A stretch of 22,068 nucleotides of DNA from UBA10001 sp964349095. GTDB taxonomy: Bacteria; Patescibacteriota; Patescibacteriia; Veblenbacterales; UBA10138. Shown here one piece after another: positions 1-6,821 of the stretch (the first letter of the stretch is position 1; each line of letters starts with the position of its first letter). Location: positions 1 through 22,068 of the forward strand of contig CAYGFD010000007.1 in NCBI GenBank assembly GCA_964349095.1, read 5' to 3'. The notes below the pieces were generated by a model. It was not told the DNA's origin and did not search any database. It saw only the letters and a program-made list of their open reading frames with translations. The position numbers and the translations under genes are program-made.

Positions 1-404
1 CTTGGAACGTAGCTGATGTGATGTCTCACACCAAAGCAGCTCCACCACTTTGTCACACCATGTTTCAATTTTACGTAATAAATGGGCGCCTCGATTGCCA
101 GTTATATCAGAGAAGTGCCGACCTGGCCCTAGGGGTTCCGTACAATATAGCTAGTTACAGTGCTCTTATGATTATAATTGCCCAAGAATGCGGGTTAATA
201 CCGGGAATTTTTACTCATACTTTTGGCGATGCCCACGTTTATTTAAATCATATTGATGGGGTTAAAGAGCAACTAACCAGAATTCCATATCCGTTGCCGA
301 TATTAACCGTTGCAAAGAAGCCGATGGCCGAATTAAGTATCGAAGATTTTAAATTGGAAAATTATCAGTGTCATCCATTTATTAAATTTGATATCGCGGT
401 TTAA
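1..404 (+). CDS. thyA: Thymidylate synthase, C-terminal part (5' end outside window)
   Basis: This is the C-terminal half of ThyA, which methylates dUMP to dTMP using methylene-tetrahydrofolate and releases dihydrofolate. The frame is open from the first full codon at base 3, so the gene starts before the window; the GTG at 18 and ATG at 21 are internal. About 133 residues are visible out of a usual 260-odd. The catalytic cysteine lies in PLCHTMFQF. The dUMP-binding RSADLALGVP motif, the HTFGDAHVYLNHID block and the C-terminal HPFIKFDIAV match the family closely. The stop is two bases before the ATG of the dihydrofolate reductase gene, so the enzyme that makes dihydrofolate is co-transcribed with the one that recycles it. 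Identity is very secure. Confidence 0.97.
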   Translation, partial: WNVADVMSHTKAAPPLCHTMFQFYVINGRLDCQLYQRSADLALGVPYNIASYSALMIIIAQECGLIPGIFTHTFGDAHVYLNHIDGVKEQLTRIPYPLPILTVAKKPMAELSIEDFKLENYQCHPFIKFDIAV

Positions 405-406
405 TT

Positions 407-934
407 ATGTTTTTTTCAATTATAGCTGCCGTGGATAAAAAATATGGTTTGGGAAAAAAAGGACTACTGGCTTGGGACCTAAAAGCCGATATGAAACACT
501 TTAAGGATACAACCCTCCAGGCTGAGCTGGGTAAGCAAAATGCGGTAATAATGGGTAGTACGACCTGGGAGTCAATTCCAGAGCGTTTTAGGCCATTACA
601 GGGCCGTATAAACGTAGTTTTATCGCGAAGAAAGGACTTCAGCCTTCCTGATGGAGTTATATTATCGGGATCGATTAATGAGGCTTTAGATAGCCTAACT
701 GGTATGGGGGCTGGTTTAAATCAGGCATTTATTATTGGTGGAGCATCGGTGTACAACGAGGCAATTAATCATCCACTATGCCAGAAGATTTATTTAACAG
801 AAATTCAAAAAGATTATGATTGTGATGTTTTTTTTCCACATATAAACCCAAAGTTATTTTCAAAAATAAATGCCTCTGAATTTGTAGAAGAAGGTTCGGT
901 TAAATTTAGGTTTGTTGAATATGAGAAAAAATAA
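407..934 (+). CDS. folA: Dihydrofolate reductase
   Basis: DHFR reduces dihydrofolate to tetrahydrofolate with NADPH, recycling the product of the ThyA encoded just upstream. The 175-residue length is normal. It opens with FFSIIAAVDKKYGLG, followed by an LAWDLKADMKHFK stretch that holds the substrate-binding acidic residue. The NADPH-binding segments IMGSTTWESIP and INVVLSR follow, then the late IIGGASVYNEAI motif. The start is two bases after the thyA stop and no Shine-Dalgarno is visible, so translation is probably coupled. The 3' end overlaps the tmk start by 14 bases. A complete, ordinary chromosomal DHFR; nothing suggests a plasmid resistance type. Confidence 0.95.
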   Translation: MFFSIIAAVDKKYGLGKKGLLAWDLKADMKHFKDTTLQAELGKQNAVIMGSTTWESIPERFRPLQGRINVVLSRRKDFSLPDGVILSGSINEALDSLTGMGAGLNQAFIIGGASVYNEAINHPLCQKIYLTEIQKDYDCDVFFPHINPKLFSKINASEFVEEGSVKFRFVEYEKK

Positions 935-1613
935 AAAAGGTTTTTTTATTGTTTTGGAGGGAACAGACGGGTCCGGAAAGACTACGCAATTTAAATTATT
1001 AATAAAAAAATTAAAACAATTCGGTTTTAAATTTAAAACAATTGATTTTCCGCAATATGGTCAGCCGTCTGCTTATTTTGTCGAGCAGTATCTAAACGGA
1101 AATTATGGTGGCGCAAAAGATGTTGGCCCTTATAAGGCTTCTTTATTTTACGCTCTTGATCGATTTTCTGCCGCACAAAAGATAAATAATTGGATTGATG
1201 CCGGCTTTATAGTAGTTTCAAACCGTTATGTATTATCAAACGCCGGTCATCAGGGTGGAAAAATTAAAACATCGGGCGATAGAAACAGGTTTTGGAAGTG
1301 GTTGTTTGATTTGGAGTATAACATTCTCGGTATACCACAGCCCGATTTAAATATTTTAATTCATATGCCGGCAGAGGTGGCGCAGAAATTAGTGGATAAA
1401 AAAAGTGCTCGGCAATACATTAAAGGGAAAAAGCGCGATTTACATGAAGCAGATTTAAAACATTTGCAAGATTCTGAAAAAGTTTATCTTCTACTTGCTA
1501 GACAGCAAAGGCTTCCTGTTGTAGAGTGTTTTACAAATAGCCAATTATTAAAACCAGAGGTGATAAATCAAATTATTTGGAAAATTGTAAATTCAAAGAT
1601 CAAACAACGATAA
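921..1613 (+). CDS. tmk: Thymidylate kinase (dTMP kinase)
   Basis: Tmk phosphorylates dTMP to dTDP, the step after ThyA. The 230-residue protein has a P-loop (EGTDGSGKTTQ, residues 13-23), a DRF motif in YALDRFSAAQK, the VVSNRY segment and a LID-like basic stretch, RQYIKGKKRDLHE. The ATG at 921 is chosen over an in-frame TTG at 912 because it places the P-loop at the usual distance from the N-terminus. It overlaps the folA 3' end by 14 bases, so the two are translationally coupled. With thyA and folA it forms a compact dUMP-to-dTDP module. The LID resembles dTMP kinases with an RxYxxGKxRDxHE signature rather than the E. coli form. Confidence 0.93.
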   Translation: MRKNKKGFFIVLEGTDGSGKTTQFKLLIKKLKQFGFKFKTIDFPQYGQPSAYFVEQYLNGNYGGAKDVGPYKASLFYALDRFSAAQKINNWIDAGFIVVSNRYVLSNAGHQGGKIKTSGDRNRFWKWLFDLEYNILGIPQPDLNILIHMPAEVAQKLVDKKSARQYIKGKKRDLHEADLKHLQDSEKVYLLLARQQRLPVVECFTNSQLLKPEVINQIIWKIVNSKIKQR

Positions 1614-1627
1614 AGAGAGGGCAAATT

Positions 1628-1810
1628 ATGCATATCGGCGATAAGAGATTTATTTTGAAGGAGTTGGCGCTCAGGGAGGAAAGGTTTAGGGAAGCAATTC
1701 GGAAGCTGAGCGAAGCCAAAGAGGCATATAAGAAAACATTTGATATGGAACCACCTGCCGAGTCACTCACTAGGCAGTTAGGTCAGAGAGTATTTCCGGG
1801 AATGTTGTAA
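1628..1810 (+). CDS. Small charged hypothetical protein, 60 aa
   Basis: I do not recognise this protein. The ATG at 1628 is chosen because a Shine-Dalgarno (AGAGAGG, 1614-1620) sits seven bases upstream; an upstream TTG at 1577 would lie inside tmk. The product is rich in Glu, Lys and Arg, and roughly residues 8-35 look like one amphipathic helix. A short Pro-containing tail follows. It starts 14 bases after the tmk stop and ends just before a strong terminator, so it is the last gene of the thyA-folA-tmk transcript. Unlike its upstream neighbours it has a clear ribosome binding site, a trait shared with other small orphan genes here. No function can be assigned. Confidence 0.7.
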   Translation: MHIGDKRFILKELALREERFREAIRKLSEAKEAYKKTFDMEPPAESLTRQLGQRVFPGML

Positions 1811-1832
1811 AGACCCTTTCACAATTGTATTG

Positions 1833-1878
1833 TCCCGGCTCGCACGTAATTTAGTGCGTGTCGGGATATTTTTTTTAT
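1833..1878 (+). terminator. Rho-independent terminator of the thyA-folA-tmk operon
   Basis: An outer stem TCCCG/CGGGA (1833-1837 with 1862-1866) is joined through G-U and C-G pairs to an inner stem CGCAC/GTGCG (1841-1845 with 1854-1858). Only one T-T mismatch interrupts it, and the loop is short. A run of eight T follows directly. This is the strongest intrinsic terminator in the left half of the window. Confidence 0.92.
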
Positions 1879-1892
1879 GCTAAAATATTGCT
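1878..1892 (+). promoter_or_regulatory. Extended -10 promoter of gatB, predicted leaderless
   Basis: TGcTAAAAT (1878-1886) is an extended -10 element that begins at the end of the upstream terminator's T-run. Only six bases separate it from the gatB ATG at 1893, so the expected transcription start is the A of the start codon. No -35 hexamer is recognisable; it would fall inside the terminator stem. Confidence 0.65.
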
Positions 1893-3347
1893 ATGGAACT
1901 AGAGTCGGTAATAGGGCTGGAAATTCATGTTCAGCTGAAAACTAAATCAAAGATGTTTTGCTCCTGCGATAATACGGGTGAGTTAAAACCTGTAAATTCA
2001 ACCGTTTGTCCGGTTTGTTTAGGGCAGCCCGGAACACTGCCGGTGGTTAATGCTGATGCGGTCAAGATGGGTATAAAGGCTGCTTTAGCTCTAAATTTAA
2101 ATGTATTACTTCATTCTAAATTTGATAGGAAAAACTATTTTTATCCAGATTTACCAAAGGGATATCAAATATCTCAGTTTGATGAGCCGCTAGCCCGAAA
2201 CGGTAATTTGGAAATCGTAACAAATTTAGGTAAGAGAACGATAGGTATCGATCGCCTACATCTAGAGGAGGACACGGGTAAGTTGTTGCATGATAATGAA
2301 AAAACATTAGTTGATTTTAATCGGGCCGGCACCCCTCTGATGGAAATAGTTACTTTACCAGAGGTTATGGAGCCGATTGAAGCAAAAACATTTTTACAAG
2401 ACCTAAGGTCAATATTAAAGACTTTAAATGTTTCAGACGCTGATATGGAAAAAGGGCACTTGCGGGTGGATGTTAATATTTCCTTGCGTCCCAAAGGGGA
2501 CAAGAAGTTGTATGCAAAAACTGAGTTAAAAAATTTAAACTCTTTTCGCTCGGTTGAGCGGGGATTGCAATATGAAATTAAAAGACTAACTGATTTGTGG
2601 AATAAAAATCAGGCACCAACTGTTACCGCCACCAGAGGCTGGGATGAAAATAAAGGTGTCAGTGAAGAACAGAGGGTAAAAGAGGCGGTTCATGATTATC
2701 GTTATTTTCCTGAGCCCGATTTACCGCCACTTAATTTTACAAAGAGGGAAATTGATAAAGTCAAAAAGGATTTGCCGGAATTACCAAAAGTAAAGGCAGC
2801 CCGCTTTGTAAAAATATATGGCCTAAATAAAGTCGATGCCGCGGTGCTAGTTAGTGATGTATTTTTATCAGAATTTTTTGAATCCGTTGTTAATCAATTA
2901 ATCGTTAGTGCTGATGACATTGATAAAAAACAGGCGGCTAAACTAGCTGCTAGTTGGATGGTAAATAAATTGTTCGAATTACTGAACGAGCAAAAAAAAG
3001 AGTTTAGCGAGATTAAATTTACCTCTTCACAGTTTTCTGATTTTTTATTAATGGTCGCTGGTAGGCGCGTAAATTCAACTAACGCACTACTACTACTTAA
3101 GAAGATGTTAGTTACAGGCAGCGATCCAGAACAAATCTTAGCAGAGGAGGATTTATCTCAGCACGACGGGGATATCACTTCTTTTATTGATACTGTAATT
3201 GGAAAATATCCCGATCAGGTTAAACAGTTTAAAAGCGGTAAAGAGCCAGTTATAAAATTTTTAGTCGGCGCAGTTATGAAGGAGTCAAAGGGCAAGGTTA
3301 ATCCTCAGGAAGCAGAAAAGATTTTGAGAGAAAAAATTGCCTCCTAA
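1893..3347 (+). CDS. gatB: Asp-tRNA(Asn)/Glu-tRNA(Gln) amidotransferase subunit B
   Basis: GatB is the kinase and tRNA-binding subunit of GatCAB, which converts misacylated Glu-tRNA(Gln) and/or Asp-tRNA(Asn) to the correct amide. The 484-residue length is standard. The N-terminal GLEIHVQLKT motif is followed by a four-Cys zinc site (C23, C25, C39, C42, in FCSC and CPVCLGQPG). PKGYQISQFD, LEEDTGKLLHD, DFNRAGTPLMEIV and RVDVNIS are all present, and the C-terminal YqeY-like tail ends in VNPQEAEKILREKI. gatA and gatC are not in the window. The start follows the extended -10 directly, and no Shine-Dalgarno is present. The gene implies the organism makes Gln- and/or Asn-tRNA by transamidation. Confidence 0.96.
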   Translation: MELESVIGLEIHVQLKTKSKMFCSCDNTGELKPVNSTVCPVCLGQPGTLPVVNADAVKMGIKAALALNLNVLLHSKFDRKNYFYPDLPKGYQISQFDEPLARNGNLEIVTNLGKRTIGIDRLHLEEDTGKLLHDNEKTLVDFNRAGTPLMEIVTLPEVMEPIEAKTFLQDLRSILKTLNVSDADMEKGHLRVDVNISLRPKGDKKLYAKTELKNLNSFRSVERGLQYEIKRLTDLWNKNQAPTVTATRGWDENKGVSEEQRVKEAVHDYRYFPEPDLPPLNFTKREIDKVKKDLPELPKVKAARFVKIYGLNKVDAAVLVSDVFLSEFFESVVNQLIVSADDIDKKQAAKLAASWMVNKLFELLNEQKKEFSEIKFTSSQFSDFLLMVAGRRVNSTNALLLLKKMLVTGSDPEQILAEEDLSQHDGDITSFIDTVIGKYPDQVKQFKSGKEPVIKFLVGAVMKESKGKVNPQEAEKILREKIAS

Positions 3348-3352
3348 GAGCA

Positions 3353-3381
3353 TTTACTTAAGTGAATAAATATGCTAGTTT
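3353..3381 (+). promoter_or_regulatory. Candidate promoter for the 3424 gene, over an inverted repeat
   Basis: TTTACT (3353-3358) is followed after 17 bases by an extended -10-like TGc plus TAGTTT (3373-3381). The -10 match is poor. The -35 lies inside a near-perfect 16-base palindrome with core ACTTAAGT (3352-3367), which could be an operator or a weak terminator for gatB. Confidence 0.3.
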
Positions 3382-3423
3382 ACTCCTAGGTATTGTTCTT
3401 TAATTTAAAAAAAGAGGCAACAT

Positions 3424-4008
3424 ATGCATCCGTTTGATGTTCCTTTCAAAACTAATTCTTGGAGCTTACCAAAACCAGGGATTAAGTTGTCTTGTGACTT
3501 GTGTGGCTGGAATAACCATCAGGGCGCTTATTTAGAAGCAATTTTTTGTGATTTTGTATCTGCTGAAGGTAATATAGGTGACAAACCCAGACGACTTCGC
3601 GTTTGCCAACGTTGTCGGCTGCGACCGTTGGCTTGCGAAGAACATCAACAACTCCACGTCATCTTTATTGATTTATCTCACACTTGTCCACAATGTGTCA
3701 GGGTTGAAGCGCGTTTGCGACTGAAAAATAGGCGAGACAGCCTTCATCATTTGTTTCACGAGGTGATGCGCAATTATTCTCATTTGGAGAAGCGCAAATT
3801 CTATACATTGGTGCGTAGTGCAATCGATGATGCCGGCGGTAAAAAAACATCGCCACTAATGTGTTTCATTGTGGCAATGGTTGCTAAGTCGCGTTCTTGG
3901 CAAATATCGTTCGATGAAATATTGGTGAACCTGAATAATCAGGGGACGCTACTGGCGTTATTGCCTCAAGATTCTAGGAAATATAAAATGGAAGGAAACC
4001 CCGGTTAA
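3424..4008 (+). CDS. Hypothetical protein with three CxxC pairs (putative zinc-binding)
   Basis: I do not recognise this 194-residue protein. Its N-terminal half has three CxxC pairs: C24/C27 (CDLCGW), C61/C64 (CQRC) and C88/C91 (CPQC). Extra cysteines lie at 42 and 71, and His at 74 and 78, consistent with one or two zinc ribbons. The C-terminal half appears helical, with basic segments (RLRLKNRRDS, EKRKF). That combination is common in nucleic-acid or protein-protein adaptors, but this is only inference. The ATG at 3424 is supported by a Shine-Dalgarno AAAGAGG at 3411-3417. It is a single-gene unit between gatB and the convergent miaA, and its stop lies inside a hairpin shared with the miaA 3' end. 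Confidence 0.75.
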   Translation: MHPFDVPFKTNSWSLPKPGIKLSCDLCGWNNHQGAYLEAIFCDFVSAEGNIGDKPRRLRVCQRCRLRPLACEEHQQLHVIFIDLSHTCPQCVRVEARLRLKNRRDSLHHLFHEVMRNYSHLEKRKFYTLVRSAIDDAGGKKTSPLMCFIVAMVAKSRSWQISFDEILVNLNNQGTLLALLPQDSRKYKMEGNPG

Positions 4009-4035
4009 CATATTAATTATGTGACTGGGGTTTTA
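3997..4035 (+). terminator. Hairpin terminator embedded in two convergent gene ends
   Basis: AACCCC (3997-4002) pairs with GGGGTT (4027-4032). Inner pairs GT/AC and ACATA/TATGT close on a five-base loop at 4013-4017. The plus strand then reads TTTTAAATAATC, a modest U-tract. The left arm holds the stop of the 3424 gene, and the loop and right arm hold the last codons and stop of miaA. On the minus strand the T-tract is poor, so it probably ends plus-strand transcripts best. Confidence 0.6.
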
Positions 4036-4783
4036 AATAATCTTTCACCAGCTTGTCAGTCGATGTTGGCTTTACCCAGTGAATCTCGGGCATTTTTCTA
4101 AACCATGTCATTTGTCGTTTGGCAAAATTACGTGAGTGTTGTTTTACTTTTTCAATAGCGTGCGCTATTTCAGCTGGGGATTTCAGGTTCAAAAATTCAC
4201 GATAACCAATGGTTGCTAGGGCTGGTGACTGAGGATAATTTTTTTGTAACCAGCGAACCTCATTTAACAGTCCTTGTTTAACCATAATATCAACGCGTTT
4301 GTTTATTATTGAATAATTTTTTTTTCGATCAGGATTTAGTCCTAGTATTAGTGAATCAAGCGCCTTACCTTGCTTTAATGCAGATTTATTTTTTGAAAAT
4401 TGATAATTTTGTATCACCGCTGATATATATAGCCCGGTACCTCCACAAATAATAGGAACCAGCCCCTTAGCCCATATTTTTGGTAGAAGTTTATAAACCG
4501 ACTTTTGATATAAAGCAACGTTGAATTTCTTATTTAGGTTAAAAATACCAATAAAAAAATGCGGAATTTTTTTTACATACAATACCGGCTCGCCTAAGAA
4601 GCGACCAATTTTTCCAGCTGGTTGATTGGTCCCGATGGGGATATTTTTATATATTTGTCTGGAGTCGGCGGAAATAACAACGCCGTTAAATTTTTTAGCA
4701 ATTTTAATTGCTAAATCGGTTTTACCGGACGCAGTTGGTCCGACTATCGTAATTAGCGGTTTATGATTGACTTTAATATTCAT
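4013..4783 (-). CDS. miaA: tRNA dimethylallyltransferase, shortened form
   Basis: MiaA transfers a dimethylallyl group to N6 of A37 in tRNAs that read UNN codons, giving i6A. The P-loop is GPTASGKT (residues 15-22). ISADSRQIYK (38-47) carries the catalytic Asp region, and GGTGLYIS (114-121), IGYREF and the C-terminal AKRQMTWFR signature are present. At 256 residues it is about 50 or more shorter than usual. The missing part is the insert between GGTGLYIS and the LxxR/RVDxMVKQGLLNEV region, where typical enzymes have a PNDxxRxxRALE segment. A perfect TATAAT at 4797-4792 stands eight bases before the ATG, implying a nearly leaderless mRNA. miaB, the next enzyme of the same modification, lies downstream on the same strand. 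Confidence 0.93.
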   Translation of the reverse strand: MNIKVNHKPLITIVGPTASGKTDLAIKIAKKFNGVVISADSRQIYKNIPIGTNQPAGKIGRFLGEPVLYVKKIPHFFIGIFNLNKKFNVALYQKSVYKLLPKIWAKGLVPIICGGTGLYISAVIQNYQFSKNKSALKQGKALDSLILGLNPDRKKNYSIINKRVDIMVKQGLLNEVRWLQKNYPQSPALATIGYREFLNLKSPAEIAHAIEKVKQHSRNFAKRQMTWFRKMPEIHWVKPTSTDKLVKDYLKPQSHN

Positions 4784-4790
4784 TAGTGAT

Positions 4791-4802
4791 AATTATATAA
4801 TT
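4791..4802. promoter_or_regulatory. Palindromic bidirectional -10 (miaA and 4853 gene)
   Basis: The 12-base perfect palindrome AATTATATAATT contains TATAAT on both strands: plus 4796-4801 and minus 4797-4792. The minus copy sits eight bases before the miaA start. The plus copy could drive the 4853 gene with a leader of roughly 45 bases. No good -35 hexamer is present for either direction. Confidence 0.5.
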
Positions 4803-4852
4803 GAATAGTAACAGAAAAATCGTTTTTTTTCATCATAATAAGGAGAATGGTT

Positions 4853-5239
4853 ATGCCATTAAATATCCTCATTCTTGGCAATGAGTCATTTTACGCACGT
4901 GTTGTGGGTGCGTTGAGAAAAATGAATGATTTTATTTTCAATGTAAGCTTTCTTGGTATTAATGACCGAGAAAGAATTTCTGCCGTTGTGAAACCTGATG
5001 TTGTTTTTTTTCATGTGGCCAGCGGGGCTGACCCTGTGGCAGTGGCCAATTTGGTTCACGGTCGTGTACCAACAGCAAAAATAGTCGTCGTATGTGATGT
5101 CCATTTTAATGCCGGCTTTATTAATACAATGATAACTGCCGGAATCTTTGATATTCTGGACCGTCCTTCTGTTGGCGATATTCAAGATAAAGTCAGGACG
5201 ATATACGACCTGAATAACGCCGCCACATCGCCGGTCTGA
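4853..5239 (+). CDS. Solitary degenerate response-regulator-receiver-like protein
   Basis: The 128-residue product has the alternating strand-helix layout of a receiver (CheY-like) domain and nothing else. The first strand is NILILGNE, the third is DVVFFHVAS, and AKIVVVCD and the closing AGIFDILDRPSVGDI resemble the usual AGAxDYLxKP end. The canonical acidic pair after strand 1 is reduced to one Glu (E11), and the phospho-acceptor Asp position is H54, so normal phosphotransfer is unlikely. The ATG at 4853 is chosen over the ATG at 4847 because AAGGAG (4840-4845) is seven bases from the former but only one from the latter. No kinase or output domain is nearby. Receiver-fold assignment is by eye; function unknown. 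Confidence 0.7.
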   Translation: MPLNILILGNESFYARVVGALRKMNDFIFNVSFLGINDRERISAVVKPDVVFFHVASGADPVAVANLVHGRVPTAKIVVVCDVHFNAGFINTMITAGIFDILDRPSVGDIQDKVRTIYDLNNAATSPV

Positions 5240-5263
5240 GCTACGCTCCTTTTTTAGTAAATC

Positions 5264-5290
5264 GCCGTCATTTCGATGACGGCTTTTTTA
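5264..5290 (+). terminator. UUCG-capped rho-independent terminator
   Basis: A perfect 8-bp stem GCCGTCAT/ATGACGGC (5264-5271 with 5276-5283) is capped by a TTCG tetraloop and followed by TTTTTTATTTT. It ends the 4853 gene. A tiny GAGC/GCTC hairpin with CTTTTTT at 5238-5255 precedes it and may be an accessory terminator. The T-tract overlaps the last codons of miaB on the other strand. Confidence 0.93.
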
Positions 5291-6703
5291 TTTTACCAAT
5301 TCTCCTTGTAAGTGCCAGGGTGTTGATTTAGTAACCCTCAATTTTACAAACTCTCCCACGGCGTTTTTTGATGAAGTAAATCTAATTGCTTTGAGGCCTT
5401 CTGTACGGCCGTCGACTTGGTATTGTTTACCTGATTTTTTGCTTTTTATACCCAAAACTTTAACCACTTTGTTCAATAGTTTATCGTTTTGTTCCAAAGC
5501 CGTTTTTTTTAATATTTCATTTAATTCTTTTTCCCGTCTCGCCTTTTCTTTATGAGTTACATCATCGGGCCATTTGCCGGCTACTGACCCTGGTCTAGGG
5601 GAGAACTGAGCGGTAAATGCCATGTCATATTTAACATTTTCAAATAAATTTAAAGTGGATTGAAACTGTTTTTCGGTTTCACCTGGAAATCCGACTATAC
5701 AATCCGTTGTGACAGCGAGGTCAGGAATTTTGTGTCTTAATGCCTTCACAATCTTTGTATACTCTTCAATCGTGTATGGTCTTAGCATTCTTTTTAATAC
5801 CGCGTCATCACCCGCTTGTACGGGTAGGTGGGCGTGGCGAGGAATTCTGTCGTATCTCGCTAATGTATCAATTAGTTCATCAGTAAACCATTTAGGGTGA
5901 CTAGATGTATAGCGTAGCCACCAGTTTCCAGGAATAGAAGCTAGGACCGCTAGAAGCTGGGGAAACTTGAATATATTTTTGTCTTTATAATATTCCGACT
6001 CTAATTCGGGTAGCTTGGGGGCATGAATTTCCTTCAAAAAAACATCAAGCCATTTTTTAAATGGTTCATCTACTTTGACCATGTATTTGTTTATTATTTG
6101 ACCAAGCAGGGTAACTTCTTTGTAATCATGTTTAACTAATTCAAACACTTCTTGAATAACTTCTTTGGGGTGACGGCATAACTCGCGTCCACGGGTATAA
6201 GGCACAGCGCAGTAAGTACAGAAGGCATTACAACCAGTCATAACTGGCACAAAGGCCTGAAAGTCATTGGCGTATTTAGGTTTGACTGCAAAATAGTTAT
6301 CAGCGTATTTCTCTTGATAAATTCCTTTATCTGCTCCCGTGAGTTTGGTATTCTTCATTTTTTCCAACTCTTTGGGTAGGTTGAGTAGGTCTTTGATATC
6401 TAAAACTAGGTCAAATCTTTGACCCATGTTGGCCTTGTCGTGTGGTAGTACGCAACCAGAAAGAATCGTGACCAACGGTTTTTTCTTTTTCATTTTATCC
6501 CAATCGGCAATTTTACCATGTATGCGATCAACCGCTTTTTGTCTAACCGAGCAGGACAGAACCATTATTAAGTCCGCTTCTTTTTCGGTATTTGCTTTAG
6601 TGTAGCCGATATCTTCCAGGACTTTAGCTGCGCGCTCGCCGTCAGATACATTCATTTGGCAACCAAAAACCGCTAAATGATATTGTGGTGATTTTGTGGG
6701 CAT
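5288..6703 (-). CDS. miaB: tRNA-2-methylthio-N6-dimethylallyladenosine synthase
   Basis: MiaB is a radical-SAM methylthiotransferase that adds CH3-S to C2 of i6A37, following MiaA. In the 471-residue protein the auxiliary 4Fe-4S ligands are C15 (FGCQMN), C51 (LSCSV) and C84 (SGCV). The radical-SAM cluster is C158-x3-C162-x2-C165 (CNAFCTYC), and a TRAM-like RNA-binding domain closes the protein. The ATG at 6703 is chosen over a TTG at 6763 because it puts the first Cys near residue 15, as in the family, and because a -10 lies just upstream. An insert of about 40 residues (206-245) separates LGQIINKY from the FPQLLAVLASI segment; typical MiaB is nearer 440 residues. RimO or MtaB is less likely given GCQMN and the miaA neighbour. 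Confidence 0.92.
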   Translation of the reverse strand: MPTKSPQYHLAVFGCQMNVSDGERAAKVLEDIGYTKANTEKEADLIMVLSCSVRQKAVDRIHGKIADWDKMKKKKPLVTILSGCVLPHDKANMGQRFDLVLDIKDLLNLPKELEKMKNTKLTGADKGIYQEKYADNYFAVKPKYANDFQAFVPVMTGCNAFCTYCAVPYTRGRELCRHPKEVIQEVFELVKHDYKEVTLLGQIINKYMVKVDEPFKKWLDVFLKEIHAPKLPELESEYYKDKNIFKFPQLLAVLASIPGNWWLRYTSSHPKWFTDELIDTLARYDRIPRHAHLPVQAGDDAVLKRMLRPYTIEEYTKIVKALRHKIPDLAVTTDCIVGFPGETEKQFQSTLNLFENVKYDMAFTAQFSPRPGSVAGKWPDDVTHKEKARREKELNEILKKTALEQNDKLLNKVVKVLGIKSKKSGKQYQVDGRTEGLKAIRFTSSKNAVGEFVKLRVTKSTPWHLQGELVK

Positions 6704-6733
6704 GAAAGACAGTTTATAAGATTTGGGCAACTT
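6704..6733 (-). promoter_or_regulatory. miaB promoter, short leader
   Basis: On the minus strand TATAAA (6718-6713) lies nine bases before the miaB ATG, with a TTGATT-like -35 about 15 bases upstream. The predicted 5' leader is only about two bases and has no Shine-Dalgarno. Confidence 0.5.
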
Positions 6734-6756
6734 AATCAAGATTAAGTTTAAAAGGG

Positions 6757-6784
6757 TTGACAAAATACGTATTTTTGATATAAT
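6757..6784 (+). promoter_or_regulatory. Consensus sigma-70-type promoter of the 6822 gene
   Basis: Perfect TTGACA (6757-6762) and perfect TATAAT (6779-6784) are separated by 16 bases. The predicted start near 6791 gives a roughly 30-base leader with a GGAG Shine-Dalgarno (6810-6813). This is the best promoter match in the window, yet it serves a small gene of unknown function. Confidence 0.85.
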
Positions 6785-6821
6785 CTAAAATTAAAATATT
6801 AACAAAATCGGAGATTGAAAA

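Noticed and set aside
2116..2503. Two minus-strand frames inside gatB
   Set aside because: Both are antisense to conserved GatB motifs and lack start signals.
5237..5257. TGA recoded as glycine, as in some CPR lineages
   Set aside because: Every conserved gene here is continuous with the standard code, glycines are GGN throughout, and this TGA ends a receiver-like domain at a natural point just before terminators.
6704..6763. Longer miaB starting at a TTG
   Set aside because: The extra 20 residues would lie across the miaB -10 and the -35 of the divergent gene; the ATG at 6703 gives the family-typical N-terminus.
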